In this document: positions 1 through 8,483 of the stretch, in pieces
Layout: each line of letters opens with the position of its first letter
Numbering within the stretch: position 1 is the stretch's first letter
Source: SHZL01 sp031362985
GTDB taxonomy: Bacteria; Pseudomonadota; Gammaproteobacteria; Xanthomonadales; SZUA-36
NCBI GenBank assembly: GCA_031362985.1
Contig: JANLTO010000030.1
Span: 137,226 to 201,225, forward strand
Direction of reading: 5' to 3'
Length of the DNA stretch: 64,000 nucleotides
The notes under the pieces: generated by a model
The model's input: only the letters and a program-made list of their open reading frames with translations
Told to the model about the DNA's origin: nothing
Databases searched by the model: none
Position numbers and translations under genes: made by a program

Positions 1-1496
1 AGGATGTGCATGGCAGCGCTGGCTTTGAGAAATGGCTGCGGCAATTGGGTGAAGAGGGGCGCAAGAGCCTGTACCTGGGTCATGATGTGCTGATGCGTGA
101 AGGCGCGGCTGTGGCGCCGGAGGACCTCTTCCCGGATGTGCTCAGGGTGGATGACAAGCCTCTGCAACTGGTTTACCACTTTGAACCCGGTCACCTCGCT
201 GACGGGGTAACGGTTCGGGTACCTCTGCAGCGGCTCAATACCCTGGACTCAAGCCAACTGCAGTGGCTGGTGCCGGGCTTGTTGCGCGAGAAACTCACCG
301 CTTTGATCCGGGCCCTACCCAAGCCCATGCGGCGTGTATTAACTCCGGTTCCGGTATTTGCCGAGGCGTTGCATGGGGCCCTGCATGAGTCACTGCAGGA
401 AGAGCAGCGAGCACATAAAAATCAACCCTTGCTGCAGGCTTGTGCTGCCAAACTCTCGCGCATGACCGGTGTCACCTTCGAGGCCAGCCATCTGGACGAA
501 GCGGCTTTGCCGGCGCATTTACGCATGCGCATCCAGGTCGTGGACGACATGGGTAATGAAATCGCCCAAGGGCGGTCTTTGGAAGAGCTGCAATTCCGAC
601 TGGGGCACGAAGCCCAGCGGAAATTCATGGATGAGCAGGGCGCCGGGTTCAATCGCGATGGCCTGACTGCGTGGGAAGTGGGCAGCCTGCCGGAACGCGT
701 TATAAGCGCGGGAGGCCAGCCAGCCTATCCCGCCCTGGTCGATCAGAATGACTGTGTGGGTCTGCGGCTTTTCGATACGCCCGAAGAAGCAGCCACAGCC
801 CATACCGATGGGGTGCTGCGCCTGTGTGCGCTTGCGCTGACGGACAAAATCTCCTGGCTGCGCAAACACCATGGCCTGTCGCGTGCAAGTCTGATGGCAT
901 GGAGTCCGCTGGGTTTGGCGGAAGAGTTGATCGATGACCTGCTGACCAGCAGTCTGCAGCACGCGTGTGGTGACTGCGCATCGATTCGCAGTGAGCAGGC
1001 ATTTGCTGAGCGGCAGGGTCGTTTGCGCAGCGTGTTGGGTGCAGAATGTACTGCACAGGCCGCTCTGCTGGACCTGGTGCTGCCGGTGTACAGCCGGGTG
1101 GGTGCGGTTTTGCAGGGACCGCTTGCCGGAAAGTATCCCGGCGCGCTGGAGGATGTGCGTGGACAGATGAAGGATCTGGTCTACCAAGGGTTTTTGCCGC
1201 AACTGCTGGCGGGGAGACTGCAGCACTACCCGCGGTACTTTGCAGCAATCGAAGAGCGTTTGCGTGCCCTGCAGGAAAATCCCAAGCGTGACGCAGAGCG
1301 TATGCGCCTGGTGCAGCCCTGGTGGGAGCGTTACCTGCACAGGCTGCACAGCAACGCCGGCTATGACCTGGCGCTCGATGAGTATCGCTGGCTGCTTGAG
1401 GAATACCGTGTATCGCTGTTTGCCCAGCGCCTCGGTACTGCCGCAAAGGTGTCTGAAAAACGGCTGGCAGCGGCGTGGCAGAATGTTCTGGCATGA
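1..1496 (+). CDS. hrpA: ATP-dependent RNA helicase HrpA, C-terminal part (5' end outside window)
   Basis: The reading frame is open from the first bases of the window, so this is the 3' part of a longer gene. About 497 residues are visible. They match the C-terminal DUF3418 region of the DEAH-box helicase HrpA: a conserved block with LYLGHDVLMREGA near the start, then a region with DGVTVRVPLQRLN, and a tail with the YDLALDEYRWLLEEYRVSLFAQ pattern typical of HrpA ends (quoted in part: EYRWLLEEYRVSLFAQ). The helicase core lies upstream. HrpA acts on RNA and on stalled ribosomes in the cytoplasm. relA starts 29 nt after the stop, so the two may be co-transcribed. Confidence 0.85.
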   Translation, partial: DVHGSAGFEKWLRQLGEEGRKSLYLGHDVLMREGAAVAPEDLFPDVLRVDDKPLQLVYHFEPGHLADGVTVRVPLQRLNTLDSSQLQWLVPGLLREKLTALIRALPKPMRRVLTPVPVFAEALHGALHESLQEEQRAHKNQPLLQACAAKLSRMTGVTFEASHLDEAALPAHLRMRIQVVDDMGNEIAQGRSLEELQFRLGHEAQRKFMDEQGAGFNRDGLTAWEVGSLPERVISAGGQPAYPALVDQNDCVGLRLFDTPEEAATAHTDGVLRLCALALTDKISWLRKHHGLSRASLMAWSPLGLAEELIDDLLTSSLQHACGDCASIRSEQAFAERQGRLRSVLGAECTAQAALLDLVLPVYSRVGAVLQGPLAGKYPGALEDVRGQMKDLVYQGFLPQLLAGRLQHYPRYFAAIEERLRALQENPKRDAERMRLVQPWWERYLHRLHSNAGYDLALDEYRWLLEEYRVSLFAQRLGTAAKVSEKRLAAAWQNVLA

Positions 1497-1525
1497 CTTG
1501 TGGGAATGATTCATGGGACTGATTC

Positions 1526-3736
1526 ATGGTGATTAGAGAACAAGCCAAAATCGATCCTGCTCACGCTTTGCAAAAATGGGCAGAGGACTATCGTGCGTCG
1601 GTAGGGCCTGCTGCCGAGAGCTGTATTGAACTGCTGCAGGAATTGCAAAAGCCCAAGGTGCTGGGGGCCGGGGGGCAGGAGCAGCTGCTTGAGCTCCTAA
1701 CGATCCTGAGTTCCCTGTCGCCGGACCCGATCACAGTGAGTTGTGCCATGGTGCTGGCTGCTGAACAGTCCGGCGGGAATCTCTCTGAATTACGTCCGCG
1801 CTTGCGTCCGGCAACCGTGCTTCAGCTCAACGACCTGAACCAGCTCAGGCATTTTGCTGCCGGGCAGGACCGCAGCGCGACCGGGCGCAATGCCGAAGGC
1901 TTGCGTCGCTTGCTGCTGGCGCTGGTTAAAGACGTGCGCGTGGTATTGGTGGACCTTGCCTGGCAACTGGTGTTGCTGCGCCGGGCGAAGGCGGGCAGCG
2001 ACATGGCACTGCAACTGGCCAGGGAAACGGCCTTGATCCATGCACCCCTGGCCAACCGTCTCGGTGTGTGGCAACTCAAGTGGCAACTGGAAGACCTGGC
2101 ATTCCTCTTCCAGGAGCCGGAGCAGTACCAGAAGATTGCCCGACTGGTTGTCGAACGTCGCGAGGAGCGTGAAGAATTCATATCCGGCTTCATGCAGAAG
2201 CTTGTGTCAGAGCTTGCTGCTGCCGGCATTCCCGCCATCGTCAAGGGCCGCCCCAAACACATCTACAGCATCTGGAAAAAAATGCAGAATAAGGGCATGG
2301 ATTTCCACGAGCTGTTCGACGTCCGCGCAGTGCGGGTGTTGGTGGAAGACATGCCCAGTTGTTACAGCGTGCTGGGCCTGGTGCACACCCTGTGGCAACC
2401 CATACCCGGCGAATTTGATGACTACATCACCACGCCCAAGGGTAATAACTACCAGTCCTTGCACACGGCTGTTTCCGACTCTGAAGGCAAAGCCGTGGAA
2501 GTTCAGATACGGACCCGGCAGATGAACGAGCACGCAGAATTGGGTGTGGCTGCACACTGGCGCTACAAGGAAGGTGGGCCGCATGACCCTGCTTTCGAAA
2601 AGAAAATCGCGGTCATGCGCCAGCTGCTCGAGACCGGCGATGACGAACTTGACGATGAAAGCCTGCTGGAAAGTTTCCGTTCGGCCACCAGCGAAGAGCG
2701 TGTCTACGTGCTGACGCCACGCGGTGAGGTAGTAGACCTTGCTGCCGGGGCCACTGTGCTGGATTTTGCCTACCAGGTGCATACCGAAGTCGGGCACCGT
2801 TGCCGGGGTGCAAAGGTGAACGGCCGTATCGTGCCGCTCACGCAAGTGGTGCATACCGGCGAGCGGGTGGAGATATTGACGGCAAAGCATCCCTCGCCCA
2901 GCCGCGACTGGTTGAATCCGCGGCTGGGATATATCCATGGTGCCCGTGCCCGCAGCAAGGTACGTCAGTGGTTCAAGAAAGAAAGTCATGACGACAACCT
3001 GCGCGCCGGCCGGGAGGCAACTGAAAGCGAAGCAAAACGCATGGGCCTCGTCATTGCGGAACTGGCGCCGAATCTTTCGGCAGTGGTCAAACGCTATGGC
3101 CTTGCGACTGCAGATGATTTGTACGTCGCAGTGGGTAGCGGTGATCTTACCGTTGGCCAGGTGGTCAGTGCGCTGGCGCGATTGCTTGCCGAGCAGGCCA
3201 AACCCCAAATTGAGGACCTGCTGAGTAAAACCCCGGTACGACAGCGCAGCCAGCCAGGTCCGGGCCGCGATGACCTCACCATTGAGGGAGTCGGCAACCT
3301 CGTCACCGCCATTGCCAAATGCTGTCAGCCGGTGCCCGGAGATCCCGTGGCAGGCTATGTCACGCGCGGCAGAGGAGTGAGCATCCACCGCGAGGACTGT
3401 CGCCAGGTATTGCGTTGGCGGCGGGAAAATAACCCGCGTTTGTTGCAGGTGCGTTGGGGGGCAAGGCCGCAGACTACGTATTCCGTCAGCGTTTGGGTGC
3501 GAGCCTTCAACCGACGCGACCTGATCCGGGACATCTCCAGCGTTTTGTCGGCGTCGGATAGCATGGTGAGCGATATCAGCAGCCGGCTGGATGAAGCCAG
3601 TGACGAAGTGACCATCCGGCTCAAACTGCGCGTGCGGGATTATGATCAGTTAAGCGTTTTGCTGAGCCGGCTGGGCAGTGTGCCCAATGTGCTGGAAGCG
3701 AGGCGCATGCAGGAGAGCAGCACAGCGGCGGATTAG
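1526..3736 (+). CDS. relA: GTP pyrophosphokinase RelA (ppGpp synthetase I)
   Basis: 736 residues, the usual RelA length. It makes (p)ppGpp from GTP/GDP and ATP when uncharged tRNA occupies the ribosome. The N-terminal domain (about 1-210) lacks the HD metal-binding residues of hydrolase-active SpoT/Rel, as expected for a synthetase-only RelA. The synthetase domain starts near residue 241 (GRPKHIYSIWKKM) and contains EFDDY near 295 and the VEIQIRT-like VEVQIRT segment. A TGS domain begins near 391 (ERVYVLTPRG), a Cys/His-rich segment near 598 (KCCQPVPGD...HREDC) and an ACT domain near 655. The ATG lies shortly after hrpA. Family assignment is secure. Confidence 0.95.
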   Translation: MVIREQAKIDPAHALQKWAEDYRASVGPAAESCIELLQELQKPKVLGAGGQEQLLELLTILSSLSPDPITVSCAMVLAAEQSGGNLSELRPRLRPATVLQLNDLNQLRHFAAGQDRSATGRNAEGLRRLLLALVKDVRVVLVDLAWQLVLLRRAKAGSDMALQLARETALIHAPLANRLGVWQLKWQLEDLAFLFQEPEQYQKIARLVVERREEREEFISGFMQKLVSELAAAGIPAIVKGRPKHIYSIWKKMQNKGMDFHELFDVRAVRVLVEDMPSCYSVLGLVHTLWQPIPGEFDDYITTPKGNNYQSLHTAVSDSEGKAVEVQIRTRQMNEHAELGVAAHWRYKEGGPHDPAFEKKIAVMRQLLETGDDELDDESLLESFRSATSEERVYVLTPRGEVVDLAAGATVLDFAYQVHTEVGHRCRGAKVNGRIVPLTQVVHTGERVEILTAKHPSPSRDWLNPRLGYIHGARARSKVRQWFKKESHDDNLRAGREATESEAKRMGLVIAELAPNLSAVVKRYGLATADDLYVAVGSGDLTVGQVVSALARLLAEQAKPQIEDLLSKTPVRQRSQPGPGRDDLTIEGVGNLVTAIAKCCQPVPGDPVAGYVTRGRGVSIHREDCRQVLRWRRENNPRLLQVRWGARPQTTYSVSVWVRAFNRRDLIRDISSVLSASDSMVSDISSRLDEASDEVTIRLKLRVRDYDQLSVLLSRLGSVPNVLEARRMQESSTAAD

Positions 3737-3839
3737 CTGATTGCCGGTGCATTGCGGGTGCCTGCTGCTGTCTTGCTCGTGTTCGGCCTCTGCTCTAAGG
3801 AAGCACTGAATAATTCGGAGTTTCCCTAAATCCCGGTGT

Positions 3840-6800
3840 TCAAACAGCAGGCTTGGTCAGTTCGCTCAACACCAGGGCAAGGTTTTCCCGCGCCCGTTCA
3901 ATGGAAAAATGCGCACGGACGTTTTCCAGGCCGGCGGTGGAGAGCCGGTCCCACAGGGGTTCGTCGCTATACAGCCGAATCACCGCTGCCGCAAATTCCT
4001 CCGCCGTTTGCGCAATCAGCAGGTCCACACCATCGCTGGCAAACAAGCCTTCCGCGGCCATCGGCGTGGCGACTACGGGTTGTCCATGGCTCATGCTCAG
4101 GTTGACTTTGCCCTTCACGCCTGCACCGTAACGCAAAGGCGCGACTGCAAGGCGGCAGCCATCCAGCCACGGTTCCAGGTCCGGTACAAATCCGTGGAAT
4201 ACCACGCCATTGCCGTTCAGGGCGCGGATTTTCTCCGGCGCTTTGCTGCCGATCAGGTGAAATTTTATATCAGGCAATTGCTGAAGAACCAGGGGCCAGA
4301 CACTGGTGGTAAACCATTGCACAGCATCAATGTTGGGTGGATGCTGGAACCCCCCGACGAAAAAAATATCTTTGCGCGCAGCAAAATCCCTGCGCCTGCC
4401 GGATACGGGGTGAATGTTCGACAAAACATGCACACGGGCATCGGGAGCATCCAGGGCAAGCACTTCTTTTTCGGCAGTGCTGACCACCAGGGTAGCGTCT
4501 GCCTGCCCGATTACCGCCAGTTCTGAACGGCGGGTTTGAGCTGCAACGCGTTGCAGCGGCAGGCTGTTTTCCAACTCGGCCAGTCGCTGTTCGCGCAGGT
4601 AATGCAAATCAACCGTATCAAAAATAAATTTGGCACGCGGACAGTATTTCTGTATCAGTGAAATGTAATTCACGGCAACGTAATGGCGGCTGATCATGAT
4701 GAAATCGAAATCGCCGCCGCGTTGCTGAAAGAAATCCTGCAATGATGCTATCCACGGGTTGTAAAGCACTTCCACCCCGGCGTGTTGCAAAGAACTGGAA
4801 TAACGGCCTGCGTAGCCGCGGTTGTCAGCGAAAAAACTGACGCCATAACCCAGTTGCCGGAAACAATCGAACAGGTAACAAAGGCGTAAACTGCCGGAGT
4901 CCTGGTCGGGCTCGGGCGTGTAGGCGTCAATGACCAATACGCGCCCGCGCAATCGATGATCGCGTGCGCGGCGAACCTCGGCTGCATTGCCCGGATCAGA
5001 AATGGGTTTCGGATAGCTTGCCAGGCCGGTCCGCCAGCGTTCGAGAAATTTCTTGCGATTGATTTCCTGGTAGCGCTTGGTGCCGCTGCCGGTGTTCGTA
5101 CCTGCAGTAATTCCTTCGTGGTGGATGATGGTTGCAGCCGCCTGCACGCGCACCTTGAAGCCGGCTGCGCGGACCTGGAATGCAAGATCGGTATCCTCGT
5201 AGTAGGCCGGAGCGTAGCGTTGATCAAATCCCCCCAGTTGCCTGAGTAAAGCTGCGGGCAGCATCACGCAGGCTCCGGAGCAGTAATCGACTTCACGCGT
5301 GAAACTGTAGTCGGGTCGATCAGCGTTATCGCCCCGGCCATAATTCCAGCCACTGCCATCCTGGAACACCATGCCGCCGGCCTCCTGCAGGCTGCCATCC
5401 GGATAGACCAGGCGCGCGCCGGCCAGGCCGGTATCCGGAAACTGCTGGAAGGTTTGCAGCAAGGCGTCCAGCCATCCATCGAGTACCTGGGTATCGTTAT
5501 TGAGAAAAACGATGTAACTGCCCTTGGCAGCTGCGGCGCCGTTGTTGCAGCTTCCAACAAACCCCAGGTTGGACTTGTTGCGAATGAACTCCAGTCCCAC
5601 GATACCTTGCAGCCGCTCCGGAGTTTCGTCTTTTGAGCCGTCATCTACAACAATGATTTCGAAGCTGGCCGCATTACTGGTGTTTGCCATGGAGCGCAAG
5701 CAGGCAGCCGTGTATTCCCACTTGTTGTAAACCGGAATCACAATCGAGACCGTGGGTTTTTGCGCGCGAGGTACGCTTCCAGGTGGCTCCGGATCGCCTA
5801 TGGGCTCAATAGTGTGCTCCAGCCGGGAGGCTGGTTTCACCCGGTTCTGGGGAGATACCTGCAAGCGCGATACTGCGCCGCCCAGCCCCTGGGTGCTGAC
5901 CGTCCGCACAACTTGCGACATCAATAAGGGCCAGCGCCGCGGATTCCATGCCCGGGTTTGCTTCAAGTTCGCCAGTACGCGCCTGCTGGCGCGCAGGGGT
6001 TTGGTGATCTTCCAGGAAGAACTCTGCAGCACTGCTGCGTATTGCTCACGCAGTTGGCGCAGGCTCTCGGCAGTCATCCCGTGCGCTGCCTGTTCGTGGT
6101 GGATACTCTCTTCCAGCGCAGCTACCCAAACGCGGTTATCTTGCTGGGTTTTTTGCAGCGTGCGGTCGCGCTCCATGGCCCATTCGGTACGTTGTTCAAC
6201 TTCTGCCTGAAGTTCACCCAACTGCCGGTCCAGCCGGGTTTGTACCATGCTTTGCCTGGCGTTTTGTTCGGCCAGCGCAGCCTGCTGGATTTTTTCCAGG
6301 CTGGCGCTGGCGGTGAGAAACTGTTCAGCCTGCTGCGCCGGGCACAACTCGTCGTAACGTTTAACCATGGCTGCAGTAGTAAAGTGTTCGGCCGTGGCCA
6401 GTTGCGCGCGGATGTGATCCAGCACTTGCCGATGCAAGGCAAGTTCCTGCACTTTTGCCACCAGTGCCTGCGCGCTGGGTTCGATGAGCAGGCCGTCACG
6501 GCCATCCTCGATGCGTTCGGCCAGGCTGCCCACCCGGGTGGCGATGACAGGGATGCCAAGTTGTCGCATTTCGGACAGGGTATAGCTGAAGGTTTCCGGT
6601 ACTATGGAAAGCAGCGCGGCAACATCAGGACCGATCGCTTGCAACAGGCGCGGCAAATCACCGCGTTGGTACTGCAGGATTACGTTTACACCCGCATGTC
6701 CGTAAAACGCTGCGCCGTGCGGGCCGGCTCCCAGCAGGTAAATCTGCGCTACCTGGCTTAGCTCGGGCAGCGCCTCCAGCAATAAGGACTGTCCCTTGCC

Positions 6801-8348
6801 CGCATGAATACTTCCGGGTATCACAATGCGCAACTTGCCGTCCGGTCGTGCACGGGGTGTAATGGTTTGCCCTGGCTCAAGTGGCGCCAACCCGTGGTGA
6901 ACCACTTCAATGGCGGTATCTTCCCAGCGCGTGTCCAGCTTCCGGGTCAGATCCACGACCGATTGGCTGGGGGCTATCAGCTTGACTGCATTTTCCAAAA
7001 CCACTGCGCGCCAGTCGCTTGTTAGGCGTGACCAAGCGCTGGCGTCGTGGTCGCGAAACTCCGGTAACAACTCATGGTGCTGCAGGGCTTGTTGCAGGCG
7101 TATTTCCCGCGGTAGTTCGAGGAACGGACCTGGGTGGACACCGAGCAGTGGCCAACCCGGGAAGAAATCATGCAGTACCTGTATGGTTGGAAGGCTGGTG
7201 CGCAAAGCGTCGAGACTATGACCGACCAGGGAAGAGACTATGATTCTGCCGATGCCGTGGCGCCGGCAGATCCAGGCAAGAATTTCACCGTAGTGCGGAT
7301 GGCCGGTGGTAACTGACTGGATCACGGGGCTCAGCCACCAGCTTGCGATCGGGGCTCCCAGTTCATTTCCTGAATACAGGCAGAGTCGCTGCCCGGCGCC
7401 CAGACCGGACTGCGGGCCTTCGGAGCGCAACTGAAAGTTGCTCCGTGGGAAGTCGTTGCCAGCTTCCTCCAGTTCAATCCCGACGCCGGTTGCACGGTTC
7501 GTGCCGGTAGCAATGAACGATTCCACCCACTGCGCGACGCCCCCGCCCCAGCTGTGCGTGATGTGCAGGGTGGCATTGTGCCCCGGTCGCAGCGTATTGA
7601 ATGGCCGCGTAGCCGGGGTGATGTCTTTGGCCAGCCAGTCCTGCAGCAAGGCACTCAGGTCGCCCCAGGGTGCGGGTCGGAGTTGTTCGTGGGCCTGCAG
7701 CGCAGGGCCATGATCAAGGGTGTGCCCGGTCGAAAGGGCGAACAGGCTGTCCGAGACAAGTATCTGGCCGGCGGCACGCAGCAAATGTTCGCGCGCCTGT
7801 TTCGCGGTGATGGCAGGCTCGGCCAGAAGCTTGATCGCAGCCGGGCTAAAATACAGCAGGTGATGTGGCCAGTGGTCCAGGCAGTGGAGCTTGCCACTGC
7901 CCAACAGCCTTACCAGGCCGGCAGTGCGTCGCAGTAATGCCGCATGCTTGCCACCCTCGGCTTGTACGCAAACCGATGTGTCCAGTCCGGCGAAAGGATT
8001 CATTCCCGGATCTGCATTGCTCAGTACGCTAAGAACCGTAGCATTCCCCAATGCATTTGCGACGCGGACCAAAGCCTCCGCGTCGGCCGGGTGCAGGTGG
8101 ACCCACGGCGACTGGATGAGGAGGGGGCGTCCCGGGTGCAAGGCAAGAAACTCGCAGAGCAAGGGGCCAATGTGCTCAAGGCGTGCGGGGCCGGTGGGCG
8201 TCCACTGCAACCACCCGGGGTAATCCACGGGAAGGTCCGGCTCCCCCATGATGGCGGATCCGGCCCATGGCAGCAGGCAAAACGCCGGCAGCGCAGATCG
8301 GGCCCCGGCAGGCGTTTCCTGTGGCTTAGTTGGGGCGATTGAGGTCAT
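3840..8348 (-). CDS. giant multi-domain glycosyltransferase (GT4-like + coiled coil + GT2 + GT4)
   Basis: 1502 residues with no signal peptide. In order: an N-terminal region of about 240 residues that I do not recognise; a GT4-type module (about 248-660) with the PETFSYTLSEMRQLGIPVIATRVGS acceptor/donor pattern (in part: SEMRQLGIPVIATRVGS); a Gln/Glu-rich coiled coil (about 673-783) ending in SSSWKITKPLR, a motif common in surface-polysaccharide transferases; a GT2 module from about 866 (VSIVIPVYN, VVDDGS, FLNNDTQ, YYEDTDL); and a C-terminal GT4 module from about 1133. It probably assembles O-antigen or another surface glycan from the cytoplasmic side. It stands alone between relA and mrcB, convergent with relA and divergent from mrcB. 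The sugar specificity cannot be read from the sequence. Confidence 0.85.
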   Translation of the reverse strand: MTSIAPTKPQETPAGARSALPAFCLLPWAGSAIMGEPDLPVDYPGWLQWTPTGPARLEHIGPLLCEFLALHPGRPLLIQSPWVHLHPADAEALVRVANALGNATVLSVLSNADPGMNPFAGLDTSVCVQAEGGKHAALLRRTAGLVRLLGSGKLHCLDHWPHHLLYFSPAAIKLLAEPAITAKQAREHLLRAAGQILVSDSLFALSTGHTLDHGPALQAHEQLRPAPWGDLSALLQDWLAKDITPATRPFNTLRPGHNATLHITHSWGGGVAQWVESFIATGTNRATGVGIELEEAGNDFPRSNFQLRSEGPQSGLGAGQRLCLYSGNELGAPIASWWLSPVIQSVTTGHPHYGEILAWICRRHGIGRIIVSSLVGHSLDALRTSLPTIQVLHDFFPGWPLLGVHPGPFLELPREIRLQQALQHHELLPEFRDHDASAWSRLTSDWRAVVLENAVKLIAPSQSVVDLTRKLDTRWEDTAIEVVHHGLAPLEPGQTITPRARPDGKLRIVIPGSIHAGKGQSLLLEALPELSQVAQIYLLGAGPHGAAFYGHAGVNVILQYQRGDLPRLLQAIGPDVAALLSIVPETFSYTLSEMRQLGIPVIATRVGSLAERIEDGRDGLLIEPSAQALVAKVQELALHRQVLDHIRAQLATAEHFTTAAMVKRYDELCPAQQAEQFLTASASLEKIQQAALAEQNARQSMVQTRLDRQLGELQAEVEQRTEWAMERDRTLQKTQQDNRVWVAALEESIHHEQAAHGMTAESLRQLREQYAAVLQSSSWKITKPLRASRRVLANLKQTRAWNPRRWPLLMSQVVRTVSTQGLGGAVSRLQVSPQNRVKPASRLEHTIEPIGDPEPPGSVPRAQKPTVSIVIPVYNKWEYTAACLRSMANTSNAASFEIIVVDDGSKDETPERLQGIVGLEFIRNKSNLGFVGSCNNGAAAAKGSYIVFLNNDTQVLDGWLDALLQTFQQFPDTGLAGARLVYPDGSLQEAGGMVFQDGSGWNYGRGDNADRPDYSFTREVDYCSGACVMLPAALLRQLGGFDQRYAPAYYEDTDLAFQVRAAGFKVRVQAAATIIHHEGITAGTNTGSGTKRYQEINRKKFLERWRTGLASYPKPISDPGNAAEVRRARDHRLRGRVLVIDAYTPEPDQDSGSLRLCYLFDCFRQLGYGVSFFADNRGYAGRYSSSLQHAGVEVLYNPWIASLQDFFQQRGGDFDFIMISRHYVAVNYISLIQKYCPRAKFIFDTVDLHYLREQRLAELENSLPLQRVAAQTRRSELAVIGQADATLVVSTAEKEVLALDAPDARVHVLSNIHPVSGRRRDFAARKDIFFVGGFQHPPNIDAVQWFTTSVWPLVLQQLPDIKFHLIGSKAPEKIRALNGNGVVFHGFVPDLEPWLDGCRLAVAPLRYGAGVKGKVNLSMSHGQPVVATPMAAEGLFASDGVDLLIAQTAEEFAAAVIRLYSDEPLWDRLSTAGLENVRAHFSIERARENLALVLSELTKPAV

Positions 8349-8483
8349 CAGGACAGAAAAGTGGCAAAGTCGCAGCCCGGCTCGCTAGAATGAGCCCCGC
8401 CTTATTCAGCCGGCAGGGACGAAATCCGGTCATTATGGTCAAAGGCCCGGGTGATGTCACCCGGCAGTGGAACAATCTATTTT

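Noticed and set aside
1526..2250. RelA N-terminal domain lacking HD residues, considered as damage
   Set aside because: Loss of the HD motif is normal for gammaproteobacterial RelA, which is synthetase-only.
3737..3839. AT-rich near-palindrome CTGAATAATTCGG between relA and the glycosyltransferase
   Set aside because: Too short and imperfect to call an insertion-sequence end or terminator.
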